Source of the DNA: Montifringilla adamsi
Lineage: Eukaryota; Chordata; Aves; Passeriformes; Passeridae
Length of the DNA: 64,000 nt
NCBI GenBank assembly: GCA_017590115.1
Contig: JAGGNK010012892.1
Span: 2,830,351-2,894,350, forward strand
Direction: 5' to 3'
The notes under the pieces are model-generated. The model was given only the letters and a program-made list of their open reading frames with translations. It searched no databases and was not told the DNA's origin. The first letter of the stretch is position 1; every line of letters begins with the position of its first letter. Positions 38,401 to 51,580 of this stretch are shown here, in pieces. Position numbers and translations under genes: made by a program.

Positions 38401-41400
38401 AATACTGTGGGAAAATACACGTTGAGGGGAGCAGTTTTCTCAGCTGTGACATGGTCTTCTGCTAAAGAGGACAGAGAAGCTGTGTGCTAAAGGAAAAATT
38501 TGCTATTTGAGAGATAAGTGGGTTTTCTTTTGTTGGATAACAGTGGGGTGGTGAATTTAACCCTGTATGAAGCTGTGGCATGGTCCTGCACTGTGCTTGA
38601 GCTTCAGGAAATTGGCCTTGATATATGCTTTTTCTGAAGTACAAAGATAAAATAGTTCTAAACAGAATGCCCTGAAATGTCTGTTTTAAAATATCCATGT
38701 AATGTTGACAAGGGATGATTATGGTAACAATGACATTTCCATCACATCTTTCTGTAATTAGCTTGGAGTCTGAGCTGCGTCATGTGTTGTATTTGGAGTG
38801 GTAGCAGATAAGAAGAGCATCAGAAAAGAAACCCAGGCTTTCCTGAAGAGGTCTTAATGCAGCCACAGGATCAAGCTAAAAGGTGACATCCTTCATCCCC
38901 TCATACCTGCAAAGCTCCAGGGTAAGTGCATGATTTTCAGAAAGCAATTTATTTGCTGAGTAGGAATTCTACCAAATTTCCTGGAAGTTTCTTTGGAGTG
39001 AGGACTGAATAAGCAAGAAGGATAACAGGCTGCAGAAGTTGCTTGAGTGTCACTGGCAAGTAAGGGTGCACTTGCCCCCTGATTAGTTGAATCTTGCTTG
39101 CAGAGGACAGGGTTGTGTTCCTGCAGATTGCTGGACGTATTAATTGCTATTTCACACCCCTTTCCACATACACTTTTCTGTTGCAGCCCTTTTTGAAAAG
39201 CTTCAAAGATTAAACTGCAGTATTACTGCAGAAGTGAATAATACAGATGCTGAGTGAGCCAGTGCAGTAAGAAAGGATTCTGCCCTGAGGGGGAGCAGTG
39301 GGAAGCTCCAGTGTAACGTATTGAATGTTTCAGCAGTGATATGTTCAGGATTAATATGTTCATGAGGGGCTGTTGTGTGTGTGGGCACTGAAAAGGCCAG
39401 TAGGTAAGCATTTGAAAAGCCTTCCTTTAGTAGACTGATAATTATGCAGGGCTATTATAATTTTGCAGGAGATATTTTACTGGTTCAGCTAAACCGATAG
39501 ATATGAAAAGCATAAGTTCAAAAAGCTTCATAAAAATCTAATGCTTGTAGAAATAGTTTCATTATTAAAAAAATTGCACAAAAGCCTTTTTATTTTAAAT
39601 TAAACACCTGTGTGCTTTTTGTAAGAATATTGCAGCTGTAGACTCCTGGCGTAATCAGAAGACAAAATAACCAATCAATGGATAAAAGGAATCTGTATAA
39701 ATTCACCTCATAAATGAGGTGAAGGGACTAGTTTTCTGAAGGGTTTGTTTTTAAAACCAATGTGATATTTGGTTTCTGGCTTTCAGTATGGCTTTTAATT
39801 TGGAATCCTCTCTCCTAGCATGAACAAGAAATAGCAAATCAGTACATCCAGTTGTGTTTGACTCGTTACCTTTGGCACAAAGCTTCAGCATCTCTTTTTA
39901 GCTCTTAGATACACAGGCACATCCTCACTCGAAAAGGCTTTTCTGCTTTTCTATCACACTCCAGGACAGCTTCTTTTGGTCTCTGGATTTACAATGACAG
40001 CCCGAAACTCAGCATAACTGTCTGAGGCAAAATTGCATCAAATCCTGAACATTTTGCAATCTGAAGTCCAGAATTCAGCCACTCGGGATAAACTCATTCC
40101 TTCTGGCCTGATCAATGCTTAGCAAATAAAACCTGGCTGTTCAAAAGATTGAGGACATGATAAACTCAGACACTTGCCCATATCACAGTGTGGATGTTTA
40201 AATAAGACCGAGTTGTTCATTAACATTGATAGCTTTTAAAAGAAATACTTCCTTGCACTGAGCTTGATTAAGGCCTCTTGCCTCTCAAACTGCACTGTCT
40301 AAGGGTGAGCAACTGTAAAGTAATTGGGATTGATATCCTAGTTTCTGCCCTGGGGGGGGGAAAAAAAAGGTAATTTTCTTTATGGGCTTTGAAATCTCCA
40401 AGTGGCAGCAGTTGGTGAGTGTTTGTATGAAGTGTGCAGTGGTCTCTGCAGTGCTCATCCATTCCTCTGAGCCCCTGTCGGCCGGAATTTCTCACATGGA
40501 GAACTTATCTGTTCTTTAAACAAGAAAATGTAAATTCATGTCTTTTGTAGGAAACGTGCTGAATAAGGATCTCCTACAGACCTAGTTCTGTATGTAGGCT
40601 GAGACAGTTCCTGGACTCGAGCCATGCATTTTTCTCCCTGCAATCAAAAACATTCATTATAGCCTACGTAGCTTTACTGAAGTCTACCAGCTTTGTTTGC
40701 AGTAAAGATTCCAGCCTTTTGGAGACTTGGCTATCTTTTTTGCTATGCTATCTTGATATAGATAGCTACCCTAATTCTTCCAATGAGACAAATTGTGTTT
40801 TAGCCATTCTTTCACCAGATCACAGAATATCCCTTGCTAGATGTGGAACAGTACAGCAAGCATTTTGATCCATCTGGACTCTTATTATTTTTGCATTAAG
40901 TAAATGGGCTGGGTAAGAGGAGCAGGCATTGTTTCCTCATCAGTTTTCCAATATTTATAAAATATATGGCAGGAACAATCCTTATACTCTCAGTATACTG
41001 CATCTGACTCTCACTGGAATGGGTGATGTGCAGGAGGAAAGGTTTGTTGTTTATCTCAATCCCTCACTGCCTTTACTTTTTTGAGGCAAAAAAATTAATT
41101 CATCCCTTAAGCAGGCACTTCAGGGCTCATGGACAAATTATGCAGAAGAACAGGCAGCTTTAAGCTGGTTTCTCTCTCAGCTGTGCTTTCCTAAAGAGAA
41201 TAATCATAGAAACCATAGGGTCGTGGTTGAGCCCTTTATAGTTGTGTGTGTTATATTAAAACAGTAAATCACTTTTATGAATGTGCTTTCTCTGTGTGGA
41301 AGCTGTTGGGTAATTTAGTCCAAAGTCAGCTGAACATCTCTAGTTACTTCAGAGAGAGAGTGTCCTGCAGATGGTTTCAATTAATACTTGTTCAGGGCTG

Positions 41401-44400
41401 TCTAAAGAAAGTATCCAGTCTGATTGCTTAGTAAGTGACAGTTAGAAATATCTCTATATATGCCCATGAAATGTGACCTTCAGACCTGTTGTGGTCTGCT
41501 GGGTGATACCCCCAAAATGCCTTGGCATGGGGTTTTAATTTATAATCTTCCCTCTTCACCTTTTTTACCCCATATTTTAAGTGGACACATTTTGTGGGAT
41601 TGTCAGCCCCAAACCTGTGCATCTGTTTGAGGAAAAAAAAAAGCGGTTATCTCTATTAAGCAGTAATTATGATTTTACAGAGAGTATTTTTTGTTCAAAG
41701 CCTAGCTCAGGCCAATTCTTCTGCTTTAAATTAGCATGCATTTAGGAATAGCACTTAAATGATTTAGGAACTTCACTGGCTGCAGCCTTCTGAGAATTAG
41801 CAGAAGGGCCTTTTTAGGTAAACCAGGATTGGAGGTCAATGTGGTTTATTACTTGCACAATAAAGATGTTTCTTAATAAGTGAACATGAAATAAAGTGAA
41901 TGTTTTGAAGGAAAAACATGCTGTAAGCATTAATTGAGATGATCTATGAAAGCAAATGTTTTGTAATACATATGACAGGACATGCATAGGACCAAACACT
42001 GTAAATACATAGAATTTGATAATAATGTGAGAATGACAATCTATATATTTCACTGAATAATAATCACAGAATAGTTAAATCATACACAATCAGTGAATCA
42101 ATGGAAATGTTCCAACAAATTACACTTTACAGAAAGAGACTGTTTAATCTGGCGACATTTAATAAGTATATTCTTGGATTCAAGCAGGCAGTGGAACAGC
42201 TCTGTAGCAGCACTGATGAAGAAGCAGTTTCATCTCTGCTGCCTTGCTTCTTTCAGCAGAACTGCAGTTGGTTCCCAGTAGCCTGGCTGGGCTGGGTTCA
42301 AGATCCTTGCTTCAAGAAAGCTGTAAATATCTTCTCTTACAAGCACTGTGTTCACCTGTGATGGAAGCAGAAACACACGGCATACATATGTTCTTAATTT
42401 GCTGCTTCTTGGCAAAAATTTGCACTCCCAAAGAGTTCACTGTGTTGTAATAAAGCTGGAGAACAAAGAAATTGCTCTTTGCCCACATATAAGACATGCA
42501 TAATCCCCAGTGAGAAGTTAACATTTGGGGAACATAGGAAGAGCTCTGGTGCTGGCAACATCTGCCTGGCATGTGCAGTCACATCTTCACAGCCGGGTTA
42601 CCTTTCATGGGCATTTCTTGCAATTAAGGTGAAAGAAATTGTTCTTACGTACCCTGGATAAGTTGGTCTCTTTTCTTTAGCTGGCAGGCACAGTGGAGTG
42701 CTCTTGGGTTTACAGAATTAGTAAGAAGGAACTTCCAGAAACATCTAATTTTGAAGTTCTCTAGCCATTGATTTTTCCATGCTGTGATTCTTTCTTATTC
42801 CTACTGCTTCCATCCTTGCTGCCATTTATAGACTGGTGCATAGCCAGCAAAGAGCCTGGCTGAATTTGTCTGCACTTCTGCTTGGACTCAAAAAGGGTTT
42901 GGATCCACAGCTTAAAACTTGCCTAGTCAGTTCCCTTTTAAACCCTTCTTTAGGGAAATCATACATTAAAGAAAACATGCGCATCATAATTTCTTTGTCT
43001 GTAAACTGCCTGGACACTGTTCAGTATTAGTATTTAGGATAAGACCTCTTAAAAAAAAATCATTCTCTTTTCAATTTCTGTAGGCTAAAGTGGTGCAACT
43101 GCTTTTCTACCACCACCTTCTGTCAATTACTTATGTAAGGAGTGGGCATGCATTTAAAAATTTTTAGTGGAAATTGCAGACCACTTTTAAATAGTGTGAA
43201 AAATAATAATACAGCATAACTCCTCAAGAGAGTTTGACATAATTTCACAGTACCATGCAGGGATGGTCATTCCCTGATATTAGCAACTTGTTACACCTCA
43301 GAATGTGGCATGGGAGATGTAGCATTAAAAATATACTTGGGTTTATTCTGAAAGTAAACTTGTATATACTTACAGTTCAATTTCAATGCCTTTGTGTTGG
43401 GTGATTTTGTTTGCAATAAGAAACATTTCTCTGGTGCTGTGTGGATTCAAACTGAGGATTTTTCTCTTGCCATTAAACGTGCTGAATGATCTGACATAAA
43501 GTTTTGGATCTCACAGGACACTGGGCCTTTCCCTTTCCTAATTACCGTTTCTATTACTTGCTTGAGGGGATACTTGTGAAGGGATGCATGCAGCTATGTC
43601 TTAAAAATACTTCTTTTGCAGAGGGAGGAAAGATTAATTCGTTCTACTAGGAAAAACAGGACTTTCTCCTCTGTGACATCAGTGATAAAATCCTTTGGGA
43701 GAGTGGGGAAATATTACTGAGGAAGTCTGCAATTTCAACACTTAGACTCTTCCTTGAACTCTTGAAATATGTTCCAAGTTTGCAGAATTAGCAAGATGAC
43801 AGTTCAGAAGGTTCTTGCAGCTCTCATGTTTGTAATTTTTTTGGTGTTTTTTCTTATTTTTAATGGGTGTACTTACTCTTGAAGTGAAAAGCAGAATTGC
43901 TAAGTGAGCACTGCTTCTCAGATCCTGTGCTTAATCCTAACACATAAGGTAAAATCTCCCCTGGGATGACCTCTTCCCTTAAATTCTGGGTCTAGACCTT
44001 CAAACTGTCTTATGCTGGACTTTGCTGAAAGGAGAAAAATGCCATGCTAATTGGAGGCACATTGCTGCCTCTGGACAAAAAGCCAAAGTCCCTCCTTGGC
44101 AAAATGGAAATATGAAGGTGTTTTGGCAGGTGGAAATACAAATCCTGTGTAAGCTCCATCTCGGGGAAGGCAGATCTGTCTCAGTACTGAATGAACTGAT
44201 TTCCAAAGCATCAGAAGACAATTCCAGCCAGTGGCTGTTCAGAGCCACTTCTTGCTCTCCTAATTGTGTGCAGTTTCATTTGCCACAGGTGGGTGAAGGA
44301 TGGATCAGCTGTGCTTTCTGAGTTTTTTGATCTAAAACCTGGAATTCTCTGGACCACTGGCAGCTTGTTTGTTGAACCATTCACTTGTGTACAGCCAGAG

Positions 44401-45898
44401 CTCAAACCTGTAGCCATTTTCCATGGCAAAGAAACCAGAGACTGTTATTGCTAAATCTCCTGCTCAGTCTTAGAGTAACATCTTCTGTTATTTTGCAAGT
44501 ACTCATTTGTTTTTTTTTACCTGAAGTAGAAAAGTATTCTAACTACTGTAAAGTATATTCCCACAACTCGTGGTACACTTAGAACAGAGCTGCCACATTT
44601 TATGAACATGCAGAATTTTCTCACTCAGTATAGGAAAAATGGCTGAGCATGCTCTTGTGGCTAAGAAACATTGACATCTAAACTGTCTTCCACTCTATCA
44701 AGGAAATGCTGCATTTATGGGGTTTTCTTTTGTTGACTTATTCTTGCTGACTCCATTTCTTCATTTATGAATAAGAAAAAAATTGATCTTGCCTGGTCAA
44801 TCGTTCCACATATGAAAATTGTATCTCCAAAAAATATTAAATAATAAAAACATGGCAAACAGTAAATATCCTTCAGTATGAAAGAAAGATTAAGAAAAAC
44901 AAGGATTGATATATTTTTCTTTTTAGCTATTGCAAACGAATTAAGTTACAAATAATACATGTCTTAAGTACTGATTTGTTCTGGTATTTAAATACATGGT
45001 TCAACCAACTCAATGCATTTGAGAAACCTCCCATCCAGTTTTAATTGATACCATCAGGTGTCTTTGTGTTTCTGGTGAGCTATCCTCATCCTGGCACCAT
45101 GAACTGGGACTAGATTCCTCTCCTGCCTTGCTGCAAATCCTGACAGGCTGTGCAAATTGCAGCTCACAGTAGTTTTGCTCTCTGAAGTGGCTGGGTCAGC
45201 TGTTCTTTGCCTCTCTTCCTTGCAAGGTTGGCCAGGAGGTGCTTCCAGCCCCTGACTAGTGCTCTTCTGATTGCCAGGGGCTGTCAGAGGCCACTCCAGG
45301 GGCTGTTGTGTGTTTGATTCATGCTTTGTCAGGCTAAACCATACCCTAGATCTCCACAGTTTGGCCCTTTCAGTCTCAGTTTCACAGTGGGTTTTTTACC
45401 CAGCTTCTCACCTTGTGAAGCTGTAGACTTTAAGGTAGCAATCAAGAAACTATAATTCATCCAGTGGAAACATCCAGGAAAAGAAAAAAATTGAAATGTC
45501 ATTTGTAAGTAAGCAGCTCTTAAACTGCTCTGATGTACGTGGATATCTGTCACAGCTTTTGGTAAATTGTGATGCGGGACCTGCAAACAAGGGATGTGGG
45601 CACATTCCCATTTTCTTCTCTGAAACGGCTGTAGGCTGTTGGTGAACAGAGCCCCTGCCTCTGCCCCTTCAGGATGACATCTGTGTGCCAAAGAGAGCGT
45701 ATTTGATGATCCAAGAGTTGGAAATGCCCTTAAATATCCTCCAGGTTTGAGAGAGACCTGAATGTGTGCTGAATACTGATTATCCCTGATCTCTTATGTG
45801 GCCCAGGATATACTATTTGCCTTTAAGAAATGAGCCCTATTTTACAGAAAATAATTCTTGGTGTCTGACTGATCATCTGTGACCAGGCATGTCTTTTA

Positions 45899-45932
45899 GT
45901 ATAATAATAATTATTTTTATTATTATTATTTA
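45899..45932 (+). repeat. ATT/ATA-rich simple repeat
   Basis: An imperfect run of ATA and ATT trinucleotides in intergenic DNA. Confidence 0.8.
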
Positions 45933-47470
45933 CTGCAGACCATTTCAGTGGTAATTATGTGGTCCAGTAGATATTGTAAAATGAAAAATATTGAAAAATA
46001 TTCTAGATTGAATTGGGTACTCTTTGCATTGCACTTACTTGCTTTAGGGGAAGAAGACAGGTTTTGGGACTAATGTTTTTTCCTGTGCTTGCTCTACAGT
46101 AAGATACAGTGACAGGCTGCTAATTCAAATTTTATAGTGAAATTGGAAAATGGCCTGAGAATAGGGAAGGATAATGAGATACCTTCTTTCACACAAACCT
46201 GAAACAAGGAAGGGAATAGAGTGCTGGAAGGCTTCAAAAAACCCTGGGTAATTTTTGTTTGTTTCCTGGAGGACAAGGCAACTTCATGAAGATATATTAT
46301 TATCATATAATAATTATCTGTGTTATAAATACTACCAAATTGCAACAGTGATCATGGATGGAAGTTCTGTTTACAGGAATCTAAACATGAAATGGGCAGG
46401 AAGAGACACCTGAGAGGGAACCAGTGTTACCCCTTTTGAAGCACTGTGGTAAGACCATGGAAGGAAAGCTGCACTGCTTTATTCCCCTGTGATCCTTCTC
46501 TTTCAATCAAACAGAGAATTTTAACCGCAGAGGTAAAAAAAAAAAATTGTATTTCGATGCTATGACAATGGTTTATGATGATTTTAATGTGTTAAGTTGA
46601 AATATGTACTTTCTCAGTGAAATGCTTGTAAGTCACTGTCTTGGGGTGTTTTTTTTGTTCTGTGTGCGTTGTAGAAAATTAGTGTTGACTGGACAGTAGT
46701 TGCTTTCCTTACTGAGAGTTACATTTTGATTTGGAGTAAATTAATTTTTTAAATATATTAATATTGTTTCTCTTTGTTATTTGGGAAAGAATGCAATAAC
46801 TATCTCCCAGAAAGAAAGTTGAGTCATGAGAAAAGCACTTACCTGAAGCAAGAAAAAGGTGAAAAGACAGGGTCATGGTGCTGCTCAGGAATAGTTCTTG
46901 CCTGTGCCTTTTTCCTAAAGAAAAAAAACAAGCTAAAAGCTAAATTATCCTCCTGAGAATACCTGCATCAGTCTATCACTGTTTCCATGCAACTGAATTT
47001 TGATCAAGCCCTCAGTTCTTCAGCATGAAAAATATTTTGTTGAAGTAGTTTTTGACCACTTCTAATGAATGCAGTAATTAGTTTCACAGGTATAAAAAAA
47101 AATAAGGGCTAATAAGAAAATCTTAGGAGTTAAGTATCTGTGCTGAAAATAATAAAGCAGTGATGAGTCTATGAATCAGCAGGCTTTCAATGCTCTAGCT
47201 CCTGGGATTCACCCGAGAGCTGTCTCCAACACTTCTACAGTTACAGATTTGAAAATTGTGTGAGAAAACATTCTATAAACAGAAGGGCTACCAAGAAGAT
47301 GTGTATCTGAAAATGTAGTGTTGACTTTGAAATATCTGAAGTGTTTTAATGAGGAAGGGTTTTAGAATGCATTTTGTATCTTCACTGTGTGGTTCTGCTC
47401 CCATTGAATCTCGTGATACAAGCTGGATTTCTTCCACATCCTAAAGAGTTCTGGTTGTGTATCTGCAGTT

Positions 47471-47572
47471 CAGGTCCTCCTCTCACTGTCATCTAGCAAA
47501 TATAGGTTTAGCTTGGGGTTGCAGGTCCACTTCTCACTGTTATCTAGCAAATATAGGTTTAGCTTGGGGTTG
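47471..47572 (+). repeat. Tandem duplication, 2 x 51 bp
   Basis: Two adjacent 51-base units, each starting CAGGTCC and ending AGCTTGGGGTTG, differ at only three positions (48/51 identical). This indicates a fairly recent duplication about 0.5 kb before the CpG island. Because 51 is divisible by three, the duplication also appears as a repeated peptide in the minus-strand frame 47470-47697, which I regard as non-coding. Confidence 0.95.
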
Positions 47573-48059
47573 AATGGAAGCTTATTGCTGTTTAAAAACA
47601 ACCCAGCTTGGGAAAAGCCTGCTTGCAAACACGAGACGGTAATAAAATGTGCTAATTGGTTTCTTAGGAAAAAAGCACCAGCAGTGAAACTTTTCACAAG
47701 GGGTATTTCGCCAGGAAGTGTGTCAGTGTAACATACAGACCCACATTCTCCATCTCATCTGTGAATGGGGAGTTTTCACGGGGGTGGGGAGAGACCTCAG
47801 TCCCAGAAACACAATATGAGCCCTTTAGGGCTTTTTCTTTCCCGCCCGTCTTTTCACACAATAGAGCAGTCGCCCTCCATTGTTGACGGCTCCTGCGCTT
47901 ATCAGGGGCAGGATTGGGCAGATAAACTATGTTAAGTCAAAGCTTGCTGTAAATACTTTCGGCTGCTTACACTTAGCTGAGAAACCACTGAAAACATTAC
48001 AGAAACCGAGTGAGAGACGTTGTGTTTCACACCAAAACAAGCCAATTTCTCTTTTCCCT

Positions 48060-48900
48060 TAGCTTTTGGCGGCGTAAGGTGAAGGTGAAAGAAATGAACT
48101 GGACAACTGCAGAGCGGGCGGGTCTGGAGCGCGGGAGACCAGGTGAGCAGGGCGGCAGCCCGGGGAGTTCAGTGGAGCCCCGGGAGCGGGTGCAGCCCGC
48201 GGTTCGGCGCAGCCCGGACCCCGCGCGGGGAGCGGTGCCCGCCGGGCGGCGCTGCGGGCCCGGGGCGGGGCCGGGGCTGAGCCCCGCTCGCTCGGCTCCG
48301 GCTGCTCGGCAGGGCAGCGTCCGCCGGCGGCTCGGGGCGGGAGGCGGCGGGCGGTCGCGGGACGGCGGGCAGCGCCCTTCGGCGGCAGAGGTACAGCTCC
48401 CCCCCGGGCCGCACGGCTCCCTTTGTTCCGCGGCACCGGGGCTCCGGCAGCCCGCCGGGGATGGGGAAGGGATGGTGTGGCGGCTCGGCGCCGGCTCTCC
48501 TGTGAGGAGCGGGCGGCGGTGCTGGGTGCGGGTGCCGAGCACGGCAGCCCCTTCCCCGCGCAAAACTGCGGCTTCGGGACGCCCTGCGTGCGCTGTGACC
48601 GGCGCGGAGCTCCGGTGGATGGCAGCGGGGCTGGGACAGCTTCATTCAGGCAGGAACGCGGTGCGCACACACGCAGGGACGGTCCGGGGCTCGCTCCCTC
48701 AAATATGAGAGAGTGTGTGTGTGTGCGTGCTCCTTCGGGGAAGAGAGCGTGGCATCTGTTTCTTCTTGTCTAAAATAATTACCCTGTGTGCGCGGCTTTC
48801 CCGAATGCAAAAGAACGGGCTCGGCTGTGGGGCTCGGGGGAACCGTGGGAAGAGCGGTGGTAACTTGGAGCAGGATGATGGATTCTGCTGTCGGGTAACA
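48060..48900 (+). promoter_or_regulatory. MYO1B: CpG island: likely MYO1B promoter and first exon
   Basis: This is the strongest CpG island in the window: very GC- and CpG-rich from about 48100 to 48700, with a GC-box cluster (GGGGCGGGGC at 48262-48271). It lies 15 kb upstream of the MYO1B start-codon exon on the same strand. MYO1B is known to have a non-coding first exon, so this is the natural promoter. Two consensus-like donors are visible: CAG|GTGAGC (exon end 48142) and CAGAG|GTACAG (exon end 48390). The second lies downstream of the GC boxes and fits a conventional leader exon. The long open frames on both strands (up to 232 codons) are what stop-poor GC-rich DNA gives by chance. The exact transcription start cannot be read. 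Confidence 0.75.
48094..48142 (+). CDS. Candidate short coding exon in the MYO1B CpG island (hypothetical)
   Basis: An ATG at 48094 with a purine at -3 opens a frame reading MNWTTAERAGLERGRP. It ends one base into the next codon at a very good donor, CAG|GTGAGC. The significance is purely in phase: splicing to the candidate exon at 54725 gives an uninterrupted frame. On its own this could equally be 5'UTR of MYO1B or chance. I recognise no protein family. Confidence 0.2.
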
Positions 48901-50054
48901 CTTGCAGAGGAGACTTGAGGAAGGGCTTTCCAGGGCAGGGTCATTGTCCCAGAGAACTTCCCTGAGGGGACGGGTTGGTGTAGCCTCCCAAGGAAGACCG
49001 GCTGTCTGCGCCCATGGAGGCTGTTGGGATTCGGTGTGGGACATCTGCTGCCGCTGTTTTGGGAAGGGCATCCCTTTGTTCCTCGGAGTGGCCAGACTCC
49101 CCGCTGGAAACAATGGCCTTCCTAGCAGAGCCACGGGGAGCGGGGCTGGCGGGGCAGTCACCAAGTGGTCCAGTGCTCACTTGCCCATGGTAGCTCTGTG
49201 CTCACACGTGCTGTTTGCTTTTTCCAGTAATTTAAAGCTTTGAAATTTCAGACTGTGTCATTAAATCGGTTGCTATGTATTTAGTCAGGACCACTATTCT
49301 AAGGGACAAACGTAACAGTAACGAAATAAAAGCTAACTGCTCTTAAAATTTATGTCAGAGAAACTATTTAAAGTATATCCAGATTGGAAATGGCCACTGG
49401 CATAAAGGTCAGGTAAAACTCCTGACTTGGCGATTTTTGTGTGGAATCATGAGCCTTCCATATCCGTCTGTCCTATTGTTAATTGTGAATTAAGGCTGGC
49501 AACAAGCTGCCCATCCTTCCCTGCATGAATCATCACTTTGTCCAAGCCCTGTGTCAAAAACAAGGCTTTCCCCAAAAGTGCGCAGTGTTAGAGAACAGAA
49601 ATAGTCCAACCCATCTGTTAAAGTTAAGTTCAGTCCTTGGCTGCTTTTAAACATATGAAAGGTAAAGACATTCTTCTCATGTGCTTTTATTTCCAGCTGT
49701 CCTGGGCCTGAGTTTGAGAATGCCTTCAATTTAGTGCTTAAAGCTATGTGCTGCCTGTGGCTTAATTTTGTGTGAAGGTGTGAGGGTTGGAGCGTTCCCA
49801 TTCTTCCCAAAGTAACATAAAGTGGTCACTGCTTGTGTTGGCTTGTAGCAGTCAGTGGCGTGTTAGGTTGCCACAAGTTCCTCCATTTCCTTAGGATGTT
49901 TCTGAAACATCTTTGTGGTGTTGGATATCTAAAAGGCTTCTGGCTCCTTATGAGCACCACGGACAGATTGAGTACTCAGCAAAGGGAAGGTGAAAGGACT
50001 CATGAAAGCATCTTAAATCACAGAAGCTTGTTTTTTTACTGTTTTTGGGTTGTC

Positions 50055-50079
50055 TTTTTTTTTTTTTTTTTTTTTTTTT
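50055..50079 (+). repeat. Poly(T) run, 25 bases
   Basis: Uninterrupted T homopolymer; on the minus strand a poly(A). No element body was recognised next to it. Confidence 0.9.
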
Positions 50080-51518
50080 GGTAGGAGACCTTGTTAAATC
50101 ACACCTGTGGGGAGGAACTCTGTGTGGAAATGATGCCAGAGGCCGGCAGTTTAGCTCTGTTGTGTTAGCCCATTCAGGCATTGTGCAAGACTCGATGTAA
50201 TTGCCTTTAGAAGGGCAAATGTACATTGCAAGCCTACTAGTGCTTCTGGGGGAAGGGAAAATAAAAGTCTGGCGAATGAGGAGAGGAAGTGGGAGAGAGC
50301 AATTGGAAACATAAGCAAAGTCATTAATTTTTCCCACTGTGCACTCTTAAGAAACTGCTGGCAACATGTTGGAGATACTCTGCCTCATGGAAGTGTCAGG
50401 GACTTGCTTCACATGATTCTCTGAGATCATCTGGCTTCCCTGAGCTCTGTGGGAACAGAAATTCCTCATGTTGGAGTCTGATCTCATCTTCCTTCGGCAG
50501 CAGTACTAGCAGCGGCTTGGGAATTGGAGAGGAAGGTGAAGAAAGTGCCAATGGGATGGTTTGGAGAAAAGCTCAGTTCTGGTGTAGGCCAAGCTGGACA
50601 CTGTTCCCTCCTTTCATTTGCCTTGTGTGGTCAGAGCTGGAACAAATGCTGACATACCCACCAAAGTTCAGTGCCCTTGCAGACTGCTGAGCTTATGTAG
50701 CACAGCTCGTGCACCAGACCGTCCCTTAAATCTTACCCTGTATTTTTTTCATTCATCTTTTTTTACTGTACTAATGAACAGCAAACTGAAATGGAAAGTG
50801 GTGACTGGAGTGATTGTATGCATCAAGCTTGGGGAATTTCCTGAGTTTGATGAAAGACAGAAATAAAAGGGTTTTCCCCTCCCTTATAGCTGTATAGTTT
50901 GTTAAATTCTCAGAACCTTCTAAGTAGCCTCTTCTGTTTGTTGTGGGACTACTAGCAAAAATTTTAGGAAGACTGAAGTAGCAGTGACCAGCCCTGGAGT
51001 CTGTAACTTGATCTACAGCTTTTTCTCTTCAACTGGGAAAGGAAGTAACAGCTCTTGTTACACCCTTATGTAACCTCTCCATTCATAACCTCCAAAAAAG
51101 AAGGAAACCAGAGCTTGATTTCTGGTGTATAAGCTAACATCAAGGCATGCTTTGTCATAAAGAAACAGTAAAGAATAACATTAATTTTGTTCTGTTTTGC
51201 AGTTCCCAGAATGGAAAAAAAGCCCCAAAATCCACAACCCTACCAAAAGTTAAACATTTTAATTTTGTGCTGATGGGATAGTGGAAATCTCTGCAACTCT
51301 TTGTCATATGCTGTGAAGTAGCTGTTAAAGCGAATACTGAAACTACCAGAGTGTTTTTGTGGGTCTTTTCTGGTGTGTTTGAGCATTAGTCTCAAAACAT
51401 TCATCCTTTGTAGTTGTGCCCCAGTTTGCTTGTGGTTTGGGGAAGTTTTGGTCTTTTGGTGTTTATTACTCCAGATTTTGGTTCTGAACAGTGTGGAGAC
51501 CAGGATCTCTTTTTATTT

Positions 51519-51520
<2 letters not shown>

Positions 51521-51563
<43 letters not shown>

Positions 51564-51580
51564 GTTTGGTTTGGTTTTTT
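51521..51580 (+). repeat. Long poly(T) run followed by GGTTT repeats
   Basis: A 42-base T homopolymer runs into (GGTTT)3 and a further T run. This is the longest simple repeat in the window and a likely site of length variation and sequencing error. Confidence 0.95.

Larger units (their letters stand above)
38401..48059. other. Intergenic, upstream of the MYO1B CpG island
   Basis: No gene recognised. It contains a 10-bp perfect hairpin at 39702-39723, an AT-rich trinucleotide stretch (45899-45932) and the 51-bp tandem duplication at 47471-47572. Proximal MYO1B regulatory elements may lie in the last kilobase, but none can be named from sequence. Confidence 0.6.

Noticed and set aside
41197..41235. 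AATCATAGAAACCATAGGGT resembling a CR1 3' tip
   Set aside because: Only about 20-30 bases of similarity; too short to call.
48010..48708. 232-codon plus-strand frame (and 178-203-codon minus frames) across the CpG island
   Set aside because: Stop-poor GC-rich DNA gives long frames in all phases. The peptides are Arg/Gly/Pro/Ala-rich and resemble no family. Only the short 48094-48142 part is kept, because of its splice phase.
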